Assembly (NCBI GenBank): GCA_964535545.1
Contig: CAZHUT010000011.1
Span: 1 to 23,908 of the forward strand
Source of the DNA: DALYCO01 sp964535545
Lineage (GTDB): Bacteria; Patescibacteriota; Minisyncoccia; Phycocordibacterales; UBA9973
Length of the DNA: 23,908 nucleotides
Reading direction: 5' to 3'
Shown: positions 14,867 to 22,154 of the stretch, piece by piece
Layout of the letters: the number at the start of each line of letters is the position of its first letter
Numbering within the stretch: position 1 is the stretch's first letter
Translations under genes and position numbers: made by a program
The notes under the pieces: generated by a model
Told to the model about the DNA's origin: nothing
The model's database searches: none
Seen by the model: the letters and a program-made list of their open reading frames with translations, nothing else

Positions 14867-15430
14867 TTAAAATTCGTAGATGTAGATCTTGCGGCCAAGA
14901 TTGTAGCGCTTGCGATGGAGATCAATTACTTTCACTGGCTGCTTGTCGGCAAATTTGAAGTCGCAGGAAACGACTCGGCTCCCTGGTTTGAGTTCTTTTT
15001 GAAATTTTGGCAGGAGCGAATTCATCAGCCCTGGAAAAAGATACAGAAATACATGCGTCGCATCCCCTACCGGCACATCAAAAAAATCGGCTCTAACAAA
15101 ATCTGCATTCTTTGCCCCGCGATACTTTCGCTCGGCATGCGAAACAACATATGGGAGGAATGAACGTTCGACGCCGATGGCCTTGATGTTCGGATTGGCG
15201 AGTGCTGCGGCAAGTACGACTCGTCCGTCACCTGAACCGAGATCGTACATAACACTACCGTCTTTCAATTCAAGCGCAGCAACAATGTCGGCAAGCACAT
15301 CTTGCGAAATCGGAATAAATGGCGCGCGGCCGGTCACCTCCTGAATCAAATGAATAATAAGCACAACCGCCAAAACAACAAAAAAACTGACGGCAATAAG
15401 ATACAACATAACCTGAAGTACGAGTGGCAT
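14867..15430 (-). CDS. Membrane-anchored class I SAM-dependent methyltransferase, FAM173-like
   Basis: A 187-aa protein with one N-terminal membrane helix (about 5-29) and a Rossmann methyltransferase domain. Motif I is MYDLGSGDGRVVLAAA (D63-R70), the acidic residue of motif II is E88 in IGVERS, and ADFFDVP and GSRVVSCDFKF follow. This layout (short TM anchor, DLGSGDGR, an ADFF-type loop, a C-F-F/K strand) resembles the FAM173/ATPSCKMT lysine methyltransferases, which modify the membrane ATP synthase c subunit or other membrane proteins. That likeness is from memory of the family, and the substrate is unproven. It begins 6 nt after the msrA stop and is last in the minus-strand set with msrB, the surface protein and msrA. 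Confidence 0.78.
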   Translation of the reverse strand: MPLVLQVMLYLIAVSFFVVLAVVLIIHLIQEVTGRAPFIPISQDVLADIVAALELKDGSVMYDLGSGDGRVVLAAALANPNIKAIGVERSFLPYVVSHAERKYRGAKNADFVRADFFDVPVGDATHVFLYLFPGLMNSLLPKFQKELKPGSRVVSCDFKFADKQPVKVIDLHRKRYNLGRKIYIYEF

Positions 15431-15436
15431 ATATAG

Positions 15437-15991
15437 TTAGTCTTTCCAATTAATCTTTTTTTCTTCCCGGATCTGACAGGTGCGATTGACGAAATCTTCC
15501 CTTCCCGATCCTTGCCGATACGCCGCATAGCGGATCGGATTTTTTTCTGCATAATTCTGGTGTTCTTCCTCAGCCATGTAGAATGGCTGTTCCGGCAAAA
15601 TGTCTACTGACGCCGGCTTGTCATACAACTTACTGTCATCGAGCTCTTTGATCAAATCTTCGGTAATCTTTTTTTCTTCATCAGTTTTAAAATAAATTGC
15701 CGTTTTGTAACTTAAACCCCGATCATGGAACTGTCCACCTTGGTCTGTTGGATCGATGTGATCAAGAAAAAATTGGACCAGTTTTTTAAAACTTGTTTTC
15801 GATGGATCATAAGCCACCTGAACCGCCTCTCGATGGTTGGTGGAATGCGAAGCAACAGCCATATAGTCTGCCTCTGCTTCACTGTCTCCGGTATATCCCG
15901 AAACAGATTCGATCACTCCAGGCGCCTCTTTGAAATCATGTTCAACACACCAGAAGCATCCGCCTGCAAAAATAGCTGTCTTAGTTTCCAT
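15437..15991 (-). CDS. msrA: Peptide methionine-S-sulfoxide reductase
   Basis: Repairs the S epimer of methionine sulfoxide in proteins. The catalytic GGCFWCVE motif has C12 as nucleophile, with C15 beside it. It continues with VSGYTGD, ASHSTNHREAVQV, FFLDHIDPTDQGGQFHDRG and YKTAIYF, all typical. A C-terminal Cys in NRTCQIREEKK may act as resolving residue. Length 184 aa is normal. No signal peptide, so probably cytoplasmic. It lies 18 nt after the five-TM protein and 6 nt before the methyltransferase. TAGGAT (15998-16003), 6 nt before the ATG, could start a leaderless transcript within the run. Together with msrB it flanks the giant surface protein. Confidence 0.96.
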   Translation of the reverse strand: METKTAIFAGGCFWCVEHDFKEAPGVIESVSGYTGDSEAEADYMAVASHSTNHREAVQVAYDPSKTSFKKLVQFFLDHIDPTDQGGQFHDRGLSYKTAIYFKTDEEKKITEDLIKELDDSKLYDKPASVDILPEQPFYMAEEEHQNYAEKNPIRYAAYRQGSGREDFVNRTCQIREEKKINWKD

Positions 15992-16009
15992 ACACCAATC
16001 CTACCACAC

Positions 16010-16600
16010 TTAGAGTGTTCGGTGCTTTTTCAAAAACAAGGCGAATATCTGGCTGCCGATGACACCGCCGAGGATAAGGATGGTATAGACACCAAGCGCT
16101 TGTCCAACATTTAGTGGAATGGAACGGATTGAACCGAGAATAAAAACAGTGAACCATGAGATCATCGAAAACGCACCTGAAGCAAAAGCAATGCGTCGAA
16201 GAATTCGCAATCTTCGGTTTTTATTCATGAACGCCGAGTCGCTGTCGAATGAAAGCTTAATGAGGTATGGAGAGATGATCTTGTTGAGCGCCACGCCATT
16301 CAAAACAATCAAGGCGTAGATAATGACCTTCGTTACGAACTTTGATTTCGCCGAATAATCCATCGGCGCTGAGAGATACAGCATTAGTCCTGTGATGAAC
16401 AAAACAAAAATTGCCGCCCAGATCAATTTTGAAATTGTATCAAGTGTATCTGCTTCCTTTCGAGAAATTTTAAAATCTTTCAAAAACCGAAAAAAGAGCA
16501 TGTCTGTCGTAACCACTGCTCCGAGGCCGACAGCTGCGGCAAGAGCATGAAAAACAACGACGATCGGTTTTGCTTCAAGGAAAAATTGAGTTAGTTCCAT
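16010..16600 (-). CDS. Unknown five-helix integral membrane protein
   Basis: A 196-aa protein with about five membrane helices (11-36, 58-77, 88-110, 136-156, 168-190) joined by basic loops (KDFKISRKEAD and NKNRRLRILRR). A single His (H18) lies inside helix 1 in VFHALAAAVGLGAVV, as in some haem- or quinone-binding small membrane proteins, but no second ligand is obvious. I do not recognise the family. The ATG follows the TAG stop of the surface protein with one base between (TAG-T-ATG), so the two are probably translationally coupled, and msrA follows after 18 nt. Possible roles: electron supply for sulfoxide reduction or a membrane partner of the surface protein; both are guesses from context. 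Confidence 0.8.
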   Translation of the reverse strand: MELTQFFLEAKPIVVVFHALAAAVGLGAVVTTDMLFFRFLKDFKISRKEADTLDTISKLIWAAIFVLFITGLMLYLSAPMDYSAKSKFVTKVIIYALIVLNGVALNKIISPYLIKLSFDSDSAFMNKNRRLRILRRIAFASGAFSMISWFTVFILGSIRSIPLNVGQALGVYTILILGGVIGSQIFALFLKKHRTL

Positions 16601-16601
16601 A

Positions 16602-19600
16602 CTATTTGTGTGAGTTTATATATTCACGAGTCATTGGACCGAAATAACCCGTAGCTGGCAAGCCAATCGACTTTTGAAAAGCGGCGAGCGCTTTAAAAGT
16701 CTTTGAACCGAACACAGTGGCTTCTTGACCAAGTGAACCCCAGCCAGTTGTAGAAACTGGGAAACCATGTGTATTGAGATAGTACTGGAGTCGAGCAACA
16801 TCTTGATCATCCATACCCCTGCGAAGATTCTTGAGAAATGATTTAACGTCATCAGAACTTGCTGGTTGAACAGTTGGTGTAGTGTTGATAGTAACGGTAC
16901 CACCAACTGACTGGACCGTTGGCAATGCTGCGACTACACCACCGGAACTTCCACTCGTAGTCGTTGTCTGAGTCCCAATGGTAAATGAATACGCACTGCT
17001 ATCAAGCCTATTCCATCCATACGCAATTTCACTCGGATCAACTTCATCCTCACTAAATGCTTGAACGCTCCAAAAATATGCGCCAGGGACAAGTGATTGA
17101 CCCTCAGTTCCCAACGTATAGCTTCCCGTGCCTGCTGCCTGACCAACAGTAAATGAGTTTGATCCTTGGTCGCCAAGAGCTGACTGATATTGAATAATAG
17201 TGTGCGCAACATTGTTAATAAAACCATCTGCCAAGAAGAAGGTGTAACCCACAGAGGCATCAGGGTTTGAGTCTGAGAGATCAAATGTGAACGTTGGCTG
17301 CAGATCGGCAATCACATTACTGTTATTAATATGGTCTGATGGTCCAAGATTGGTTGGTATTTGAGGTTCCCCTACGACGGCAACATCAGCCACAGAAGCT
17401 GAAGCTGCAGTATTGTAATTGCTGTCGCTGTACGAAATCGTAACCGTATAGAGGCCGAATGGAATACTGTCAGCAGAAGTAGTTACGACATGGCTAAGCG
17501 ACTGAATACCGCCATTTGGATCAATAGTGATTTCTTGAATGTTTCCCACTTCGTTATCAGGAATATCTGTAAGATTGATTACAATAGGGCTGCCGGATGC
17601 TGGTATAAATGTAAGAACAAGACTGCCACTTGCCATTGGTTCTGGAATGCTATACTGCACAGTCTGAAGTGGTGACTGAGGCTTGATCGCAAAGATGCTA
17701 GTTGGAGCTGGGCTAACCAGAGTTGGTGCTTCTGTCTCAGAATCTGTAACAATAGCAGCTGAAATCGATGCACTATCGCTTGCAGATGAGAAGGCCGTTG
17801 TGCCACCAGTCACAGTTGCATTTGCCAAGCCTCCATCTGTTCCGCTTGTTTGATCCCAGGCAACGAATAGTATTGTGGCACTACCGGTAAATCCTGGATC
17901 AGGTTGGGCATAAATACGAGCAGAAGGAGATAAAAGTCGAGCAGACGTGCTTGATACTGCACCGAGAGGTGTCCAGGTAGCACCGCTATTAACTGAGTAA
18001 TACCATGTGATATTACTACCATCAGCTGCAATAATCGCAATTCCAGTAACTGCCCCACTATCAACGTCAGTAACATTATCAAGACCGCCTGCTGGGGTTG
18101 TAAAGTCAACCAACGAAGACACCTGTGTACCGACTGCGCCAGAAGGTGCCCCCGCGTCTGGTGTGTAACCAGTGAGTGCTGGACTCTTTGCTGCATCGAG
18201 TACTGGAGCATCATTTACTGCGGTAATGGTAAGCACAACAGAGTCACTTGCGGATGAGAACGCCGTTGTCCCACCATTTGTTGAAACACTAACAGTCGAG
18301 CCATCGCTTCCACTAGTTTGATCCCAGGCGCGAATCGTAAGCGCGCTAATATTACTGCCATTAAAGTCTGGTGCGGGACGGCAATAGATACGGTTCGTTC
18401 CATTTGCCGCAAGTAAAAGCGCAGCAGAATTTGAAACGGAGCCGATTGGTGTCCAGGACGAGCCACTGTTAAGTGAGTAATAGCACGTTAGGTTAACATT
18501 CACATCTGTAATTGCGATACCGAGAAATGGAGCGCTGTCAACATCGGTAATATTGTCTACTTGTCCTGCTGGAGTTGCAAGATCAACAAGACTTGAAACC
18601 AGGGTGCCCGTTGCACCCGCAGGCGCAGCGGCGTCTTCACTAATCGTTGAGAGCGCTGGTGTTTTGGTTACATCGAGTACGGGCGCATCGTTGACTGGAG
18701 TAACAACCAGGCTGGCTGTATCAGTCGCGGTTGAATAGGCAAAGCCGCTGCCATTCTGAGTACTATCGCCGAGCTCGCCTTCCCCTTCAGTGCCAGTAGC
18801 ATCCCATGCCCGAAAAGTAATAGCTGCAGCAACTGTTCCGTTATAATCCACTGACGGCTGACAATAAATTCGGTTTTGATAATCAGCAGTAATCAATCGT
18901 GCCGAAGAAGCTGAAACTGTACCAACTGTATCCCAAGTCGTTCCGTTATCAAGTGAGTAGTAACAGGTCAAGATTGCATCAACGGAAGTGATAGCAATAC
19001 CCGCAATAGCTCCGCCATCTGAATCGGTAATATTGTCGACTTGACCAGATGGGGTGTCGAAATCAACGATTGAAGAAATGAGCGTGCCTACAGCGCCGCT
19101 TGGTGCTCCTGGGTCTTCAGCGATTGCATTCAGCGCTGGGCTTTTTGTTGCATCGAGGACAGGAGCAGTATTTCCAGGAGAAACGATAATGGAAGCGGTG
19201 TCGGTTGCCGATGAAAATGCAGTTGTGCCGCCACTGGAGGACGTGCTTGCGAGTCCCCCGTTTGTGCCGCTTGTTTCGTCCCATGCGCGGAATGTAATCG
19301 CATTTGCGACTGTTCCAAAGAATGGAAATGTTGGCTGGAAGTAGAGACGGTTACTTGCTGTTGCCTTAAGTAACCGTGCGGATGAAGTTGAAACGGATCC
19401 GAGAAGGGTCCATGAAGCGCCGCCGTTTGTGGTATACCACCAGGTTCCATTTGATGAATTAGCGCTTGTGATCGCAATACCAAGACCGTCTTCGCCGTCA
19501 GCATCGGTTACGTTGCTGAGATTGCTACTAAAATCAATAATGTCATAAATAGGTGTTCCAACGGCGCCTGAAGGAGCTGGTGAAGCTTCAATGACTACAC

Positions 19601-20871
19601 GGAGAGTCGGACTCTTGCTGGAGTCCAGTACCGGCGCATGATTGCCGGTTACTGCGATTCCAGTCATAGCCTTTGAGCCGGTAACAGAAAGCGCACCATC
19701 ACTAATACTTGTGGCAATCGTAAAATTACTATTGTATCCAGATGTGGGCACAAACGTTACTCCAGAAAGTAGCGTATTTACATCGGCAATTGCTCCACTG
19801 GCAGTCCAGACACCAGAACTAAATGTTGAAGTGACAGAACCAGAGGTTGCTGTACTGAGCGTACCAGCAGAAGTAGTTGAGAGCGTAAGTGTAGCAGTCA
19901 CACTTGAACTGTCCACATCAGAAACTACAATATCGGTAAGATTGAGGTTTGTATCTTGAGTATAGGTCTCTGCTGCACTTAGGTTTGTTGCTGTTGGTGC
20001 ATCGTTAACCGCAACACCAATTACCGCCTTTGTACCAGTTACCGCTGGAGCAACACCATCCGTAACACTTGTAGCGATAGTAAAATTTGAATTGAAATTT
20101 GCTGCGGGAGTAAATGTAACGGCTGCAAGCAAGACATTTACGCTAGCGACTGCACCACTGGCAGTCCAGACACCAGAACTAAATGTTGAAGTGACAGAAC
20201 CAGAGGTTGNNNNNNNNNNNNNNNNNNNNNNNNNNNNNNNNNNNNNNNNNNNNNNNNNNNNNNNNNNNNNNNNNNNNNNNNNNNNNNNNNNNNNNNNNNN
20301 NNNNNNNNNAGAGCGTAAGTGTAGCAGTCACACTTGAACTGTCCACATCAGAAACTACAATATCAACGAGATTGAGCGCTGTGTCTTCGGTATATGTTTC
20401 TGCTGCACTTAAGTTTGTTGCGGTTGGTGCATCATTAACTGCAACACCCGTAAAAGCTTTGGATCCAGTAACTGAAGATGATCCGTCACTTACGCTTGTC
20501 GCAACGGTAAAGTTTGAGTTGAAGTTTGATGCGGGTGTAAATACGACTGCTGCAAGCAACACATTCACATCGGCAATTGCTCCACTAGCAGTCCAGACAC
20601 CAGTACCAGCGACATACGTTGAAGTTACGGCGCCTGATGTCCCAGTCGACAATGAACCGGCAGCAGGATTTGAGAGTGTAAGTGTTGCTGTCAATGAGCC
20701 ACCATCTGTATCGCTTGCCACAATATCAATAAGGTTGAGTGGAGTATCCTCAGTATAGGTCTCTGCTGCACTTAGGTTTGTTGCTGTTGGTGCAGCGGCA
20801 AACACAAAGCTTGTATAAGAAAAACTTACGACCAATGCTAGGAATATAGCGAGGACTTTGCCTTGTTTCAT
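16602..20871 (-). CDS. Giant repeat surface protein with cadherin/Ig-like repeats and C-terminal peptidoglycan-binding domain (spans a gap)
   Basis: A secreted surface protein, probably an adhesin or S-layer-like stalk fixed to the wall. Signal peptide MKQGKVLAIFLALVVSFSYT... to VFA at residue 25. Three cadherin-like repeats of about 120 aa (each starting APTATNLSAAETYT) are followed by four longer repeats of about 155 aa (each starting with APVLD), two further Ig-like segments and a Thr/Ser/Gly linker. The C-terminal peptidoglycan-binding domain (about 1320-1399) has LRRGMDDQDVARLQYYLN and TFKALAAFQKSIGLPATG. The 100-N gap breaks the frame as drawn. If the gap is 30 nt, as the neighbouring identical repeat predicts, one uninterrupted 1399-aa frame results. 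TACACT (20881-20886) with AAGACA 17 nt upstream lies 9 nt before the ATG. The gene starts 47 nt after msrB. Confidence 0.88.
17750..19639 (-). repeat. Four tandem long (about 475-nt) surface-protein repeats
   Basis: Four diverged copies, each encoding about 155 aa, recognisable at protein level by APVLD..K.PAL, DxxGAPSGAVGT, the SSLVDF..PAGQVDN(I/V)TD segment, YYS(L/V)(N/D)SG..W, SARLL, RIY.QP, F(R/V)AWD.TSG and GTTAFSSA(S/T)D. The second and third copies have a Cys just before the YYS strand and another in RIYC.P, which could form a disulfide in those copies only. Confidence 0.85.
19640..20795 (-). repeat. Three tandem 120-aa cadherin-like repeats containing the gap
   Basis: Units begin near 20795, 20437 and 20006 on the minus strand. 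The second and third share long stretches of identical DNA (for example 19801-19849 and 20161-20209), so they are recent duplications with a 360-nt period. The assembly gap falls at the same point of the repeat, as expected of short-read assembly. Confidence 0.9.
20210..20309. other. Scaffold gap of 100 N inside the surface-protein repeats
   Basis: The flanks 20161-20209 and 20310-20364 match 19801-19849 and 19880-19934 of the next repeat almost exactly. In that copy the flanks are separated by 30 nt (19850-19879), not 100. Using 30 nt restores the frame. Confidence 0.9.
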
Positions 20872-20918
20872 ATAGTGATAAGTGTATCACTCTTATACTG
20901 AGCTGTCTTGGGTATAAC

Positions 20919-21323
20919 CTATTCTTTTGCAGCTAAATCCAAGCAGACTGAATTGACACAATAATGCTTTCCTGTTTTGGCTTCCGGATCGTCAAAGATA
21001 TGACCGAGATGTGAGCCACAGTGAGCACAAAGGACTTCGGTTCGTTCCATTCCATATGATGGGTCGTGCTCAAATTTCACCGCGCCTGGTAAAGCTTGGT
21101 CAAACGAAGGCCATCCGGAAAGACCGGGCTCTGTGGAAGTATATTTTGCGTCAGATGGAAATAGCGGATTGCCGCAGGCCTTGCAGTTATATGTTCCCTC
21201 TCGGGTTTCGTGTAGGTATTTTCCAGTGCCGGGAATCTCAGTTCCCTTGCCGCGAAGGACCTTGTACTCTTCGGGTGTGAGTTTCGCTTTCCATTGTTCT
21301 TCTGAATGCTCGACTGGAATCAT
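20919..21323 (-). CDS. msrB: Peptide methionine-R-sulfoxide reductase
   Basis: Repairs the R epimer of methionine sulfoxide. The family pattern is complete: two zinc CxxC pairs (C47/C50 in YNCKACGNPLF and C99/C102 in LCAHCGSHLGHIFDD), the GWPSFDQALPG segment, and the catalytic Cys C122 in HYCVNSVCL. An extra Cys (C127) five residues later could resolve the sulfenic acid. Length 134 aa is normal for a single-domain form; no signal peptide. TATAAT (21331-21336), 7 nt before the ATG and without Shine-Dalgarno, suggests a leaderless mRNA. It lies 47 nt upstream of the surface protein on the same strand and is probably the first gene of that run. Confidence 0.96.
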   Translation of the reverse strand: MIPVEHSEEQWKAKLTPEEYKVLRGKGTEIPGTGKYLHETREGTYNCKACGNPLFPSDAKYTSTEPGLSGWPSFDQALPGAVKFEHDPSYGMERTEVLCAHCGSHLGHIFDDPEAKTGKHYCVNSVCLDLAAKE

Positions 21324-21330
21324 GTGTATG

Positions 21331-21336
21331 ATTATA
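21331..21336 (-). promoter_or_regulatory. Consensus -10 (TATAAT) 7 nt before msrB
   Basis: Perfect TATAAT on the minus strand, placed so that transcription would begin at or near the ATG. No good -35 is seen at 16-18 nt; the upstream region is the tRNA-Leu terminator. Confidence 0.55.
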
Positions 21337-21340
21337 TAAC

Positions 21341-21370
21341 AAAAAAACCAAGCCAGGGACTCGGTTTTTT
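21341..21370 (-). terminator. Intrinsic terminator downstream of tRNA-Leu
   Basis: An A-rich arm (AAAAAACCAAG) pairs with CTCGGTTTTTT with one mismatch around a 7-nt loop; T-runs lie on both sides. It lies directly after the 3' end of the minus-strand tRNA-Leu and before the msrB promoter. Confidence 0.75.
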
Positions 21371-21377
21371 ATATTTG

Positions 21378-21461
21378 TGCACGGGAGAAGATTTGAACTT
21401 CCATGCCCTTGCGGGCGCTACCACCTCAAGGTAGTGCGTCTACCAGTTTCGCCACCCGTGC
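21378..21461 (-). tRNA. tRNA-Leu (anticodon GAG)
   Basis: An 84-nt cloverleaf with acceptor GCACGGG/CCCGTGC, anticodon stem CTACC/GGTAG around TTGAGGT, a long variable arm (GCGCCCGCAAGGGC), as expected of a leucine tRNA, and a T arm with GTTCAAAT. Discriminator A; CCA not encoded. Confidence 0.95.
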
Positions 21462-21484
21462 ATATATTTGTACCTACACTTGCC

Positions 21485-21557
21485 TGCTAAGCTCCTTTGA
21501 TACCTTAGCACTACCAGGTAGTGCGTGCAGTATTCATATGAGTTTCGCCACCCGTGC
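21485..21557 (-). pseudogene. Degenerate partial copy of the tRNA-Leu 5' half
   Basis: On the minus strand the acceptor 5' side, the GTGGCGAAACT start of the D arm (21541-21557) and the stretch ACGCACTACCT (21516-21526) repeat the real tRNA-Leu. The D-loop part differs and is longer (14 nt instead of 5), and no variable or T arm follows. Instead there is a 17-nt palindrome (21508-21524) and a second stem TGCTAAG/CTTAGCA (21485-21491 with 21504-21510). It cannot fold as a tRNA. Confidence 0.7.
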
Positions 21558-21605
21558 ATTTGGGTACGATGTTCGCCGAATAGGGCGATACCGTACCATA
21601 CTATC

Positions 21606-21635
21606 AAAAAATCCATTTTTGTAAATGGATTTTTT
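21606..21635. terminator. Bidirectional intrinsic terminator after rplS
   Basis: A 13-bp perfect stem (21606-21618 with 21623-21635), TTGT loop, A-run on one side and T-run on the other. It lies 8 nt beyond the rplS stop codon on the minus strand and separates rplS from the tRNA-Leu region. Confidence 0.9.
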
Positions 21636-21642
21636 GAATTGA

Positions 21643-22029
21643 TTATTCTTCGTCTGATCCAGATTCTTCTTCTACCTGTGTTACTGACTTCATCTTTCGG
21701 CGAATATCGCGGACTGCCTTTTCTCGGACATAGTAGAGTTTTGAGCGGCGAGCACGTGCCTTCTTCATAACTTCAATTCGGTCAATCAATGGAGAGAAGA
21801 TCGGGAAAATACGTTCAACGCCAACGCCGTTTGAAACTTTGCGGACAGTAAATGTGCCACCCATAGTCTTGCCGTGCTTGCGAGCCAAAACGATACCTTC
21901 AAAAGCCTGGAGGCGGTACTTACCTTTATCTTCAATTTTTGACCAAACCTTGATCGTGTCGCCTGAAGAGAAATCGAGCTTCTTGCGGGCTTCAATATCG
22001 ACAGGAGTGAATTTCAGTGCTGTTTTCAT
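21643..22029 (-). CDS. rplS: 50S ribosomal protein L19
   Basis: Large-subunit protein at the 30S-50S interface. The family core is intact: GDTIKVWSKIEDKGKYRLQA, FEGIVLARK, GTFTVRKVSNGVGVERIFPI, SPLIDRIEV and RRSKLYYVRE. The C-terminus carries an acidic extension (VEEESGSDEE) beyond the usual end. The frame is open to 22050, but the start at 22029 (MKTALKF) fits the family N-terminus. Upstream, TTGCAT, a 17-nt spacer and TAATGT make a plausible promoter, and a stem AAATCGCC/GGCGATTT (22068-22087) lies before it. It follows the RluA-domain gene on the same strand after about 125 nt. Confidence 0.95.
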   Translation of the reverse strand: MKTALKFTPVDIEARKKLDFSSGDTIKVWSKIEDKGKYRLQAFEGIVLARKHGKTMGGTFTVRKVSNGVGVERIFPIFSPLIDRIEVMKKARARRSKLYYVREKAVRDIRRKMKSVTQVEEESGSDEE

Positions 22030-22067
22030 ATACGGGGCATACATTAGCATAGAAAACCGAAGTATGC

Positions 22068-22087
22068 AAATCGCCGGCAGGCGATTT
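22068..22087 (-). other. Perfect 8-bp stem-loop upstream of rplS
   Basis: AAATCGCC (22068-22075), GGCA loop, GGCGATTT (22080-22087). No U-tract follows, so it is not a clear terminator for the RluA-domain gene; it overlaps the -35 region of the inferred rplS promoter and may be a regulatory site. Confidence 0.35.
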
Positions 22088-22154
22088 GGATCGAGCCGCG
22101 TGACACTCTAAAACACCCCCTCCAGGCGAGACCAAATCGATATAAGGGACAAAA

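Noticed and set aside
17750..20795. Regular repeats that might suggest a CRISPR array
   Set aside because: The units are 360 to 480 nt, diverged, in frame and encode beta-sandwich domains; there are no short direct repeats with unique spacers.
21485..21557. A second complete tRNA-Leu
   Set aside because: The D-loop region is altered and the variable arm, T arm and 3' acceptor strand are missing, so it is at most a partial copy.
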